This document shows positions 1-7,908 of a stretch of DNA of 64,000 bases, in pieces. The first letter of the stretch is position 1, and each line of letters opens with the position of its first letter. The notes beneath the pieces were generated by a model. That model had not been told where the DNA came from, did not search any database, and saw only the letters and a list, made by a program, of their open reading frames with translations. The stretch is from Hofstenia miamia (lineage: Eukaryota; Xenacoelomorpha; Acoela), in contig SCFE01000005.1 in the NCBI GenBank assembly GCA_004352715.1, positions 3,393,702 to 3,457,701 of the forward strand. Reading direction: 5' to 3'. The position numbers and the translations under genes were made by a program.

Positions 1-95
1 GAACAAGAAGAAGAAGAGGAAATCAAATCGGCAGAAGTACAAAATTTAAATTAGAGGGAGCGCCGTCTCTGAAAAACCGAGCACCCGTACTAATA

Positions 96-656
96 GTGAC
101 CAATCTACTAAAAACAAATATGATAACAATTGTTATTAATGGAGTGATGGTAGAAGCAACAGTAGATATGGGAGCAGTGATATCCATAATAACGGATGAA
201 TGTGCAAAGAAAGTTGGCTTTCAAAGAAAACAATTAAATAGACTAATAAATGCTTCTGGAGATTACATTGACGTGAAAGGTAAGCTGGAGAATATACCAG
301 TGAGAGTGGCAAATATGACATTTCAACAAACTTTTATGGTAATTGATACAGAGAGAAACCAGTTGCCATATGAAGTAATATTGGGTAATGATTTTCTCAC
401 AAACAACAAGTGCATTATAAACTATAAGGATAGAATGATAACTGTACAAGAAGAGGTAGTAACAACATATGAAGATTGCGATATGGATGACACAATAGTA
501 TTCAAGTTAACAGAGGAGGTGAAAATTTTGCCGAATAATTGGAAAATGTGTGAAATCATAACAAGTGAAAGAATAAACACTGAGAAAATGATATATGACC
601 AAATTGGCATAAATACAAAGAAATTATCGATTCCGTCGAGTTTGTGCATGATATGA
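96..656 (+). CDS. Ty3/gypsy-like retropepsin (aspartic protease) segment of pol
   Basis: This 186-codon open frame has the layout of an LTR-retroelement protease. A hydrophobic strand leads into the active-site loop at 165-176, and about 70 residues later comes the family's second hallmark, ILGNDFL, near 390-410. Retropepsins cut the Gag-Pol polyprotein and act as dimers, each subunit giving one Asp of a D-T/S-G-A motif. Here the motif reads D-M-G-A, so the conserved Thr/Ser is lost while Asp and Gly remain, which suggests an inactive enzyme. The frame ends at a stop at 654-656, and the RT follows in broken frames about 250 bases on, in the same orientation. The first ATG is probably not a real start, because such domains are made as part of a polyprotein and similar codons continue upstream. 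The family call is firm; activity is doubtful. Confidence 0.75.
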   Translation: MTNLLKTNMITIVINGVMVEATVDMGAVISIITDECAKKVGFQRKQLNRLINASGDYIDVKGKLENIPVRVANMTFQQTFMVIDTERNQLPYEVILGNDFLTNNKCIINYKDRMITVQEEVVTTYEDCDMDDTIVFKLTEEVKILPNNWKMCEIITSERINTEKMIYDQIGINTKKLSIPSSLCMI

Positions 657-889
657 AAAGGAAAGGGTTGGATACCAGTATTGAATGCAACAAATCATGT
701 AGTCAATGTTAATAAAGACAAGGCGATGATAAAGGGAAAGTGAGTGAAATCCAAGAAGCAGATGGTAAACAAAACAATAAACATAATAACGAAAGAAGAA
801 GAAAAACGTTTCAGATAGTGGAAATCAAGGAAGAAGAATACCCACATCTGAATAATGAAGAAAAGGAAAAGCTCGTCGAAATTTCCCCC

Positions 890-1671
890 AACAGAGGAAC
901 CAATTAGATTACCTTGCAGAAGAGCACCGGAAAATCTGAAAGACAAATATAATACAATTCTGAATGAACTCATTGATAATAAAATTATCAGGCCAAGTGA
1001 AAGTAAAATAGGGTGAAAAGTATAGGCTTTGCATAGATTTCAGAAAATTAAATGACGTGACCAAAAAAGATGCTTATCTGTTACCATGAATAGATGACAT
1101 GATTTACAAAGCAACAAAAAACAAATACTTTATGTGTATTGATTTATGCAAAGCCTACTGGCAAGTACCAATGGAGCCTAAGGACATTGAAAAAACAGCA
1201 TTCATAACTCCGTACAGTTTGTTTGAATGGATGTATATGGCGTTTGGACTTTGTAATGCACCAGCAACGTTTCAACGGTATGTAATGAAAGTGTTAAAAC
1301 AAAAGAATAAAAAAATGGAAGACGGAGTGTGCGCTTACATAGACGATATAATTAATTGCGAGTGATAAGGTAGATGAGCATTTAGAAAAATTGGACAGAA
1401 CGTTAACGATTCTCTATAATGCCAGACTGAGGGTGAATGGGAAAAAATGTAAAATTTTAAAAATGGAAGTGGTATTTTTGGGAAGAAGAATATGAAAAGA
1501 CGAAATTAAAATGAAAAACAATGCAAAGGAAATGATTTTAAATATTAAAAGCCCAAAAACAAAGAAGGACATACAGAGAATAATGGGGTTCATCAACTAT
1601 TATGGATCATTCATACCAAATATAGCTCAGAAAACAACTAGAATAACAGCATTTCTTAAAAAATCAAAACC
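890..1671 (+). pseudogene. Ty3/gypsy reverse transcriptase remnant
   Basis: Pieces in changing frames spell a Ty3/gypsy RT. They include a CIDFRKLN-like fingers motif near 1030, a clean 88-codon stretch at 1099-1365 holding FGLCNAPATFQR, and the catalytic YIDD at 1336-1347. A connection stretch with IMGFINYYGSFIP follows near 1575-1620 and normally leads into RNase H. A TGA at 1087-1089, another near 1015, and frame changes after 1365 and near 1495 break the gene. It lies downstream of the protease in the normal pol order. At 1671 homology stops abruptly and the sequence becomes an 81-base stretch repeated at 31979-32059. The RNase H and integrase that should follow are not present before the gap. 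Confidence 0.85.
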
Positions 1672-1751
1672 ATTAATAGTGCACTTGTATCTTCTTGCAT
1701 CTTGCATAGAATTCCCCCTTTTTTAATATTTGTGGATGCTATTAGTGAGAT
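1671..1751 (-). repeat. 81-bp segment repeated at 31979-32059
   Basis: The last 81 bases before the first large gap match 31979-32059 essentially base for base, in the same orientation. In the other copy this segment sits inside a longer minus-strand coiled-coil coding remnant. Here it is joined directly to RT sequence, so it is either the edge of an insertion or a chimeric contig end. Confidence 0.8.
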
Positions 1752-2751
1752 NNNNNNNNNNNNNNNNNNNNNNNNNNNNNNNNNNNNNNNNNNNNNNNNN
1801 NNNNNNNNNNNNNNNNNNNNNNNNNNNNNNNNNNNNNNNNNNNNNNNNNNNNNNNNNNNNNNNNNNNNNNNNNNNNNNNNNNNNNNNNNNNNNNNNNNNN
1901 NNNNNNNNNNNNNNNNNNNNNNNNNNNNNNNNNNNNNNNNNNNNNNNNNNNNNNNNNNNNNNNNNNNNNNNNNNNNNNNNNNNNNNNNNNNNNNNNNNNN
2001 NNNNNNNNNNNNNNNNNNNNNNNNNNNNNNNNNNNNNNNNNNNNNNNNNNNNNNNNNNNNNNNNNNNNNNNNNNNNNNNNNNNNNNNNNNNNNNNNNNNN
2101 NNNNNNNNNNNNNNNNNNNNNNNNNNNNNNNNNNNNNNNNNNNNNNNNNNNNNNNNNNNNNNNNNNNNNNNNNNNNNNNNNNNNNNNNNNNNNNNNNNNN
2201 NNNNNNNNNNNNNNNNNNNNNNNNNNNNNNNNNNNNNNNNNNNNNNNNNNNNNNNNNNNNNNNNNNNNNNNNNNNNNNNNNNNNNNNNNNNNNNNNNNNN
2301 NNNNNNNNNNNNNNNNNNNNNNNNNNNNNNNNNNNNNNNNNNNNNNNNNNNNNNNNNNNNNNNNNNNNNNNNNNNNNNNNNNNNNNNNNNNNNNNNNNNN
2401 NNNNNNNNNNNNNNNNNNNNNNNNNNNNNNNNNNNNNNNNNNNNNNNNNNNNNNNNNNNNNNNNNNNNNNNNNNNNNNNNNNNNNNNNNNNNNNNNNNNN
2501 NNNNNNNNNNNNNNNNNNNNNNNNNNNNNNNNNNNNNNNNNNNNNNNNNNNNNNNNNNNNNNNNNNNNNNNNNNNNNNNNNNNNNNNNNNNNNNNNNNNN
2601 NNNNNNNNNNNNNNNNNNNNNNNNNNNNNNNNNNNNNNNNNNNNNNNNNNNNNNNNNNNNNNNNNNNNNNNNNNNNNNNNNNNNNNNNNNNNNNNNNNNN
2701 NNNNNNNNNNNNNNNNNNNNNNNNNNNNNNNNNNNNNNNNNNNNNNNNNNN
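1752..2751. other. Assembly gap, exactly 1000 N
   Basis: A run of 1000 N, a round number typical of a scaffold join of unknown length. It is followed by (TA)n. Any reading frame drawn through it is meaningless. Confidence 0.99.
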
Positions 2752-2771
2752 ATATATATATATATATATAT

Positions 2772-3112
2772 TAGAAAGTGATATCGGGTACCTGATAAAC
2801 CCGATCGGGTTTTGGGTCCTGTCGGGTTCGAGTACAAAGATTAGATTTATTATTTATAAAATATTGATGTTATTCACATCTTGAAATGAGAAATATCCAA
2901 GATGTTAAGTAATACGAATGACTTGCTGTTTCTCCGTCAGAAAATTATTGATGTTAATGATAATTTGATAGGAGAAAGATAGACAACGTCAAATCAAATT
3001 CAACGTTTCGTAGGGTCAGGTACTAAATTTTCGGGTCGGGTTGGGTGCGGATAGTAAATATTATGATTGGGTCGGGTTCGGGTCCATGTTTGCCTCATAT
3101 TGTCACTCTCTA
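2772..3112 (+). mobile_element. Short non-autonomous DNA element A1 (MITE) in a (TA)n tract
   Basis: A 341-bp element sits in TA microsatellite on both sides. Its ends are inverted: TAGAAAGTGA on the left and, read on the minus strand, TAGAGAGTGAC on the right. The interior has GC-richer blocks of CGGGTCGGGTT type close to each end, in inverted arrangement. There is no coding capacity. A second copy lies inverted at 27840-28130. The short ends of TAGAGxGTG type would suit a hAT-like MITE, but the target duplication is hidden by the microsatellite. Confidence 0.6.
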
Positions 3113-3149
3113 ATATATATATATATATTTATATATATATATATATATA

Positions 3150-3549
3150 TGCAATAGCAATCTGCCTTTATGCGGTTAGTGCATAAGAAAATATTATGTT
3201 AAATGATGTCTGCCTCTGACAGCCCACTCAATATTTATATAATTTATTTTTATATATTACATGTGGCAGTTATATTTTGACTTGCGCAAGTTCATGTTAA
3301 TGTGCGTATTCCGATTATTCAATTAACATTTGCTTTCAATTCTATGGGGAGTTTATATTAGGAATCTATTGAATTCGTCAAACGATTTCATCATGATGAA
3401 CAAATGTAAACGCATTCGTGCACTATTGAATTTGCTTGACAAAGAGAGTCACTGATGTGGACCATTAAAAAACCGGACCAAATTGTAATAAACATTTGGA
3501 AATTGTTTACAAAACTCTTATGAATAGCCTAGAAATAGCTTAAAAAATA
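3150..3549 (+). repeat. Block A2, inverted copy at 27421-27830
   Basis: About 400 bases of non-coding sequence that recur, inverted and well conserved, at 27421-27830 and continue on both sides into A1 and the 11-bp array. The part near 3350-3435 resembles the terminal repeat of the MITE at 25130-25526, sharing CTATTGAATTCG and GTAAACGC blocks. Block A therefore looks like a composite of older small elements. Confidence 0.7.
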
Positions 3550-3960
3550 CTTAGAAGACGTCTAGAAGACGTTTAGAAGACGTTTAGAAGACGTTTAGAA
3601 GACGTTTAGAAGACGTCTAGAAGACGTCTAGAAGACGTTTAGAAGACGTCTAGAAGACGTTTAGAAGACGTTTAGAAGACGTCTAGAAGACGTTTAGAAG
3701 ACGTCTAGAAAACGTCTAGAAGACGTCTAGAAGACATTTAGAAGACGTTTAGAAATGGCATCTATGTCAGGTGTAGAAGACGTCTTGAAGACGTTTAGAA
3801 GACGTTTAGAAGACGTCTAGAAGACGTTTAGAAGACGTTTAGAAGACGTCTAGAAGACGTTTAGAAGACGTTTAGAAGACGTTTAGAAGACGTTTAGAAG
3901 ATATTTAGAGGACGTTTAGAAGACATCAAGGAAATGTTTAGAAGTTGCTTAGAAACGTTT
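3550..3960 (+). repeat. 11-bp minisatellite, unit AGAAGACGTTT / AGAAGACGTCT
   Basis: About 35 head-to-tail 11-bp units in two blocks (3550-3755 and 3774-3960), separated by a short spacer (GGCATCTATGTCAGGTGT). Units alternate between TTT and TCT, and the TCT form makes the 8-bp palindrome AGACGTCT. Related arrays lie on the other strand at 50640-50880, with a version of the same spacer, and as a 4-unit remnant at 27378-27420. An 11-bp unit is not a multiple of three and has no open frame, so it is not coding. Confidence 0.95.
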
Positions 3961-4120
3961 ATAAAGCATTTAGTAGACTTCATATTTAAACATTACTGAT
4001 AATTTATTTTTATAATTTCCATAATTCTGCTACAAGCAGAGAAAACTGCATTATGCAGCATAAAAACTGCTGTCAGTCAAAGAAATAAACAATGACAAAC
4101 ATTTTATCATTGNTATTATT

Positions 4121-4618
4121 TTTACAACGAAAACGTTTTAAACGTTTAAAACTATTTTTTGCCCTTAGACAGAACTAGCTCAAGGTAAGAAAATTTTGCC
4201 AAAAACACACATATTGACAAACATAAATTATGTTAAACTTATCAACATTCATTTTTCGTTTCATGTACGTAAACAAAACACTAGATTTGTTAATTTTTTG
4301 GGTAGAAAATCGGCAATAAAAGTAGGCCTACGAATGGACGGAAGTAAAAAATATTTTCCTAACTTCTATATAAATTTGGAAAAAAATATTTAATGAAAAA
4401 CATTGCAAATAACAGTAGTTTTAAACAGTGTCTAAAACATGTTTTAAACAGATTCTGTTTAATTCATGTCAACTCTGAGGAAGTCTGTCTAAATCAAAGA
4501 CGATAATATATACCAAAGCTTATTCTCTAATAAAAAATTGCGAGAAATCGAAATTAAAATCCCAAAAATTGATCCTCATGCTAAAAATCAATTCTTATCT
4601 TTATCTGGTTAAAGGTCG
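4121..4618 (+). repeat. Block B, inverted copy at 25532-26004
   Basis: About 500 bases of AT-rich non-coding DNA, conserved in inverted orientation at 25532-26004. Its inner 110 bases (4395-4507) occur a third time, in direct orientation, at 26890-27005. The short frame through 4196-4393 is conserved only as DNA, and indels between copies break it, so it is not called as a gene. Confidence 0.8.
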
Positions 4619-4639
4619 CTTTAGGTAGGTAGCCGTTGC

Positions 4640-4838
4640 GTGCTTTTGTAGTATTTACATTGTACCATTAAAATCAAGAGAATTGAGGCGTCGTAAAAGT
4701 CATTTGATATTGTGTTAAATGCAGCTGACATATCAGTAATAACCAAAATAACAACTCTACCCTGGTCAAGTTCAGAGATGAAATCATTGTGGATACGAGC
4801 AATGGCTGTGTCATAAAAATTAGTTATTCATAATTAGT
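4640..4838 (-). pseudogene. CR1/L2-like LINE reverse transcriptase fragment
   Basis: Read on the minus strand, this stretch gives the RT block around the first catalytic aspartate of CR1-like non-LTR elements: a HNDFISELDQG-type segment, then a hydrophobic strand ending in D-M-S-A-A-F. Non-LTR RTs copy their own mRNA onto nicked target DNA. Only about 60 residues remain. The 5' side of the fragment is cut exactly where the LTR begins at 4839. A later part of the same kind of RT lies at 21570-22275, also next to an LTR copy. Confidence 0.7.
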
Positions 4839-4975
4839 TGTTCTCAATGTAGAAACAACATGCTATCATACTGTTGTGCGCTGTTTATTGATATTTTAAT
4901 GTGTGATTTTAATATTAAATAGGTTCATTATTAATATAGACTTGATTAAAACAAGTTGTGTTCTGTGATATGTCA
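4839..4975 (+). repeat. Short LTR (137 bp) of a retroelement
   Basis: The segment starts TGTTC, ends TGTCA, and is followed at once by a tRNA primer-binding site. An inverted copy of 136 bp lies at 21431-21566 with matching ends. The TG...CA ends and position identify it as a 5' LTR. No 3' LTR is seen nearby, so the element is truncated. Confidence 0.65.
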
Positions 4976-4986
4976 TGGTAGCAGAG
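4976..4986 (+). promoter_or_regulatory. Primer-binding site for initiator tRNA-Met
   Basis: TGGTAGCAGAG directly after the LTR is complementary to the 3' end of animal initiator tRNA-Met (11 matching positions). This is where minus-strand DNA synthesis of the retroelement would begin. The same site is kept in the inverted copy at 21420-21430. Confidence 0.7.
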
Positions 4987-4987
4987 A

Positions 4988-5275
4988 ATGTCGTCGCATG
5001 AAGATTCCACTGGTCTTAATCCACAAAAACTTTCAATGAAAAAATGAGGCTGATTGTGGAATATGATTACTGATGTTGAGAAAATAAAAAGGAAAGGGCT
5101 CCGTTAATGGTTCTCAATCTACACGGTGACGCCAAAGATATTGGGATTACTATACCAAATGCTAAATTAAATTCTGATGATGGTTTTACTGAATTGATAA
5201 AATCCTTAAATTCTGTATTCCTTCAGTCTGAAGATGAGGCATCCTAGGAATTTTCGTTAAGTGCAAAGCACTCTC
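4988..5275 (+). pseudogene. Retroelement gag-like remnant
   Basis: Downstream of the primer-binding site, pieces in several frames resemble the N-terminal part of gag in LTR elements of invertebrates: a short leader, then a segment with LHGDAKDIG-like and LIKSLNSVFL-like blocks around 5110-5235. Gag packages the element RNA. Stops and frame shifts break it, and no pol follows. The inverted relative at 21140-21418 has different indels, so both copies decayed separately. Assignment rests on position after the LTR and a family-like pattern. Confidence 0.45.
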
Positions 5276-5409
5276 TGCAACAAACTATGTGCAAATTTAC
5301 ATTACAGTATTTTGAAGGGGTTTTATACATCATTTTTCAGTCTTGTTTAAAACACCTGGTTAAAACATTGCAAGCCTGTTTTCAAGAGATGTCAATAGTA
5401 AAATTTTAA

Positions 5410-5650
5410 ACACTCCGTAGTAAAAAAGTTTGGAAAATTTGGCAAAAAAATTCAAAATTAATGCCAAATTTTTGGATTTTATTTGCAAATCCGTTCCAAA
5501 GATTTGGCAATTATTTACCAAATATTTGGTAAATTTTCAAACAATTTCCAAATTTTCCAAAAATTTGACAAATATGTGGCAAATTTTCCAAAGATTTGGC
5601 AAATATTTGCCAAAATTTGCAAATTTTTTGTTAAGTGATTTTTCAAATTT
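5410..5650 (+). repeat. TTTGGCAAA / TTTGCCAAA tandem repeat array
   Basis: Irregular repeats of TTTGGCAAAT and its complement, about 12 half-sites, many separated by TTTTCC. The frame through it (5430-5654) is only a by-product of the repeats. The array and part of the flank downstream (about 5815-5990) resemble the element at 58394-59343, so this is probably an older, truncated copy. Confidence 0.75.
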
Positions 5651-6132
5651 CTAAATACAACATATTAGCTAATTCAACTTACAAACAACATATTGTTTCT
5701 ATCATACTTATTTATTTAGAATAGCAGCAAGAAAGCATTGACTCGTCAGTCAATATTAAAATTTATATTAAAGCAGAATAAATAATTAAGAAAATTCTGC
5801 TTGTTTGCATTCCATGACAGTCTGCTCAAAATTTTCGCCACTATGCATTATACTTTAAGCATCCATATTTATGCTAAATTTAATTAATTATTTCAGGCAT
5901 GAACATAAAAAAGTTCAAAATCACACATGATGTTCCTTGCTTTCAAGTAGTACTAAGTGCGTATTGAAAGTTTGCAAAAATTATTCTTATGTATAAATAA
6001 TTTAACTATTACATTTTGAGGACAGCTGTACTCAACTGCAGAACAATTGTATTTACATCATTTAAGCAACATTGAATTTTAAACAAATTTATTGTCATAA
6101 GGAATGCAAATAAATAGGGAAGTCACCATCTA

Positions 6133-6140
6133 TGTAAACA
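6133..6140 (+). promoter_or_regulatory. Conserved TGTAAACA motif upstream of receptor gene
   Basis: TGTAAACA, a match to the forkhead-factor core, lies 30 bases before ATG. A GGGAAGTCACC block lies just upstream of it. The same order is kept before the receptors at 47985 and, more weakly, 23840. Whether it is a promoter element or conserved 5' leader cannot be told. Confidence 0.4.
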
Positions 6141-6170
6141 GATTGTATTCGTATAATTTGAATCACAACA

Positions 6171-7100
6171 ATGAGTCTGGAATTTTTTGGTGATTGCGCG
6201 AAAAACTTTACTGATGAAAAACCGATGTATCTGGTATCAGGATCATTAATTATTTGGTATATACAAACATTTTCTGCTTTGATACTTAATTCTTTAGTAT
6301 TTTTTCTATTTCTTCTTGGCAGAATTAGAAACACATTCGTCCAAAAGGACTACATTATGATTACAATTTTCTTCTTAAACTTTTATGCTTCAATTCTTGG
6401 AGTAGTGCTATCGTTCATAAAAATATATAATGTGTACACCAACATCTACATAGCCATTTGCACAGTTATCATGTGTGGATTCTTTCAATCAACATGCTTA
6501 ACGACAATTCTGTTATTGAATTTGAATCGTTACTATGCTTTCATCCATGACAGTATACTCTTTAATTACAGAAAGTTTTTTTCAAAAAGAAATCTTGTTT
6601 TTTTCTTAGCTACTCCATTTTTTTTCTTTATTCTTACAATTGTGAACACGGAATCATTCGTCATTTTAATCATTTTTGCGATTAAATGCAATGATATATT
6701 AGATCACTCTGATAATTTTTTTAATGAACTCACTTTGCAAAGCTTTAGTATTGTAGGAATCATTTTTAATATTATATATCTAAGTGTATTGACTTACATC
6801 AACTTGGCAATATTTGTGATATTTAGACGGAGGTTTCACACAATGAAGATAAATCCTAACTTTTTGCCATCTGTTGAAATCCATTCAGAAATCGTTGACA
6901 TGAAATTCAATGCTGTATACCTTTTTATATTTAACTTATTTTCTTGTTTGACTGTTTCTTTGCAATTTAGTACAAACATTATGTCATTAGTATTTACTCA
7001 TAAATCCTTTTATTTCTACGCATTTGAAATGGGGATTTTGGAGTTTACAAGTTACAACATTGATGCATTTTTTATTTTCACACATTCCTTCTCATGCTAA
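6171..7100 (+). CDS. Seven-transmembrane receptor, truncated by one nonsense codon
   Basis: An intronless frame of 309 codons for a rhodopsin-like (class A) 7TM protein of an unfamiliar family. Visible features are a short N-terminus with an NFT glycosylation site, seven hydrophobic segments, an NRY triplet at the end of segment 3 in place of DRY, and a basic FRRRF patch after segment 5. The family resembles lineage-specific chemosensory receptors, but the ligand is unknown. It ends in TAA at 7098-7100. Reading through this single stop, the frame stays open for 26 more codons to a TAG at 7179-7181, which gives exactly the 336-residue length of the intact paralogue at 46975-47985. The intact gene has Leu at that point, so one base change explains the truncation. 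It would lack only the end of segment 7 and the tail. It may be a recent pseudogene or a null allele. Confidence 0.75.
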   Translation: MSLEFFGDCAKNFTDEKPMYLVSGSLIIWYIQTFSALILNSLVFFLFLLGRIRNTFVQKDYIMITIFFLNFYASILGVVLSFIKIYNVYTNIYIAICTVIMCGFFQSTCLTTILLLNLNRYYAFIHDSILFNYRKFFSKRNLVFFLATPFFFFILTIVNTESFVILIIFAIKCNDILDHSDNFFNELTLQSFSIVGIIFNIIYLSVLTYINLAIFVIFRRRFHTMKINPNFLPSVEIHSEIVDMKFNAVYLFIFNLFSCLTVSLQFSTNIMSLVFTHKSFYFYAFEMGILEFTSYNIDAFFIFTHSFSC

Positions 7101-7300
7101 ATATCAAGTGCATACATTAGGCAAACAACTATGCAAGGCTTGAGAAACATTCACAATATTCTTAGATGTTGCCGACTGTAGCTTTGCTATTTTCCTTGCA
7201 GAAGCATTTGGATGTTGGGCACTTAGTGAACGAGATGGAGATAATAATGCATTTGATATTAACATTTTAATGCAATTAGCCATCGTATAGGTGTATTCAA

Positions 7301-7908
7301 AAATGATTTTTTTCAAGAAATTGTTTGTAAATGTAAATTGCATCTCATTCACTACATTNTGATGTTAATTGTTGCTGCAACAACCAAAGTGTGATACAAC
7401 CATAAACAACGTAAAAACAACCAAAATTTTTATATGGGACAGTGTCTTGGCCAGATGTTGACAGTTGGGCATCTGCCTGAAGCTGATGTAGAATCTTGTG
7501 AACATCAAAATTAACTTAATTTAGGCTTTTACTCAACATAATTCCAGTTTAATCCCTATTCAATGTATGACAAACTCCAACACCTCTCTCTCTCTTCATA
7601 AGAGTTAACTGTTTAACTTAATTAATATAGCATTAGCTGCTCTTAATGCCTTGGATAACTACTGTTCATTTAGATCGAGAGTGATAGATAGTGCAATGGG
7701 TATCAACCTGACCTGAAGCAATGCATTAGAGGATGATTGGTTTTAGCAATTTAATCCAGCTTCAATCAGATGACATCAAAGGAATTACCAATGGTAGACT
7801 CAGTGCTTGGAAATAGTGTCTCAGTGAACATGTGTGTGTAATTTGTTAANAAATGATTTTTTTCAAGAAATTGTTTGTAAATGTAAATTGCATCTCATTC
7901 ACTACATT
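7301..7908. repeat. 58-bp direct duplication (7301-7358 and 7851-7908) beside single N bases
   Basis: The 58 bases before the N at 7359 are identical to the 58 bases after the N at 7850. The 490 bases between them have no copy elsewhere in the window. Identical sequence on both sides of two single-N joins looks like an unmerged contig overlap rather than biology. Confidence 0.8.

Noticed and set aside
1656-2884. Long reading frames across 1702-2884 and 1656-2837
   Set aside because: They are made almost wholly of N and have no meaning.
3550-3960. CRISPR array
   Set aside because: The repeats are 11 bp with no spacers of constant length, in eukaryotic DNA without cas genes.
4196-4393. 65-codon frame in block B
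   Set aside because: The inverted copy at 25532-26004 has indels that break it, and no domain is visible.
5430-5654. Frame with repeated phrases, and the frames at 58360-58615
   Set aside because: They are products of the TTTGGCAAA repeats and are open on both strands.
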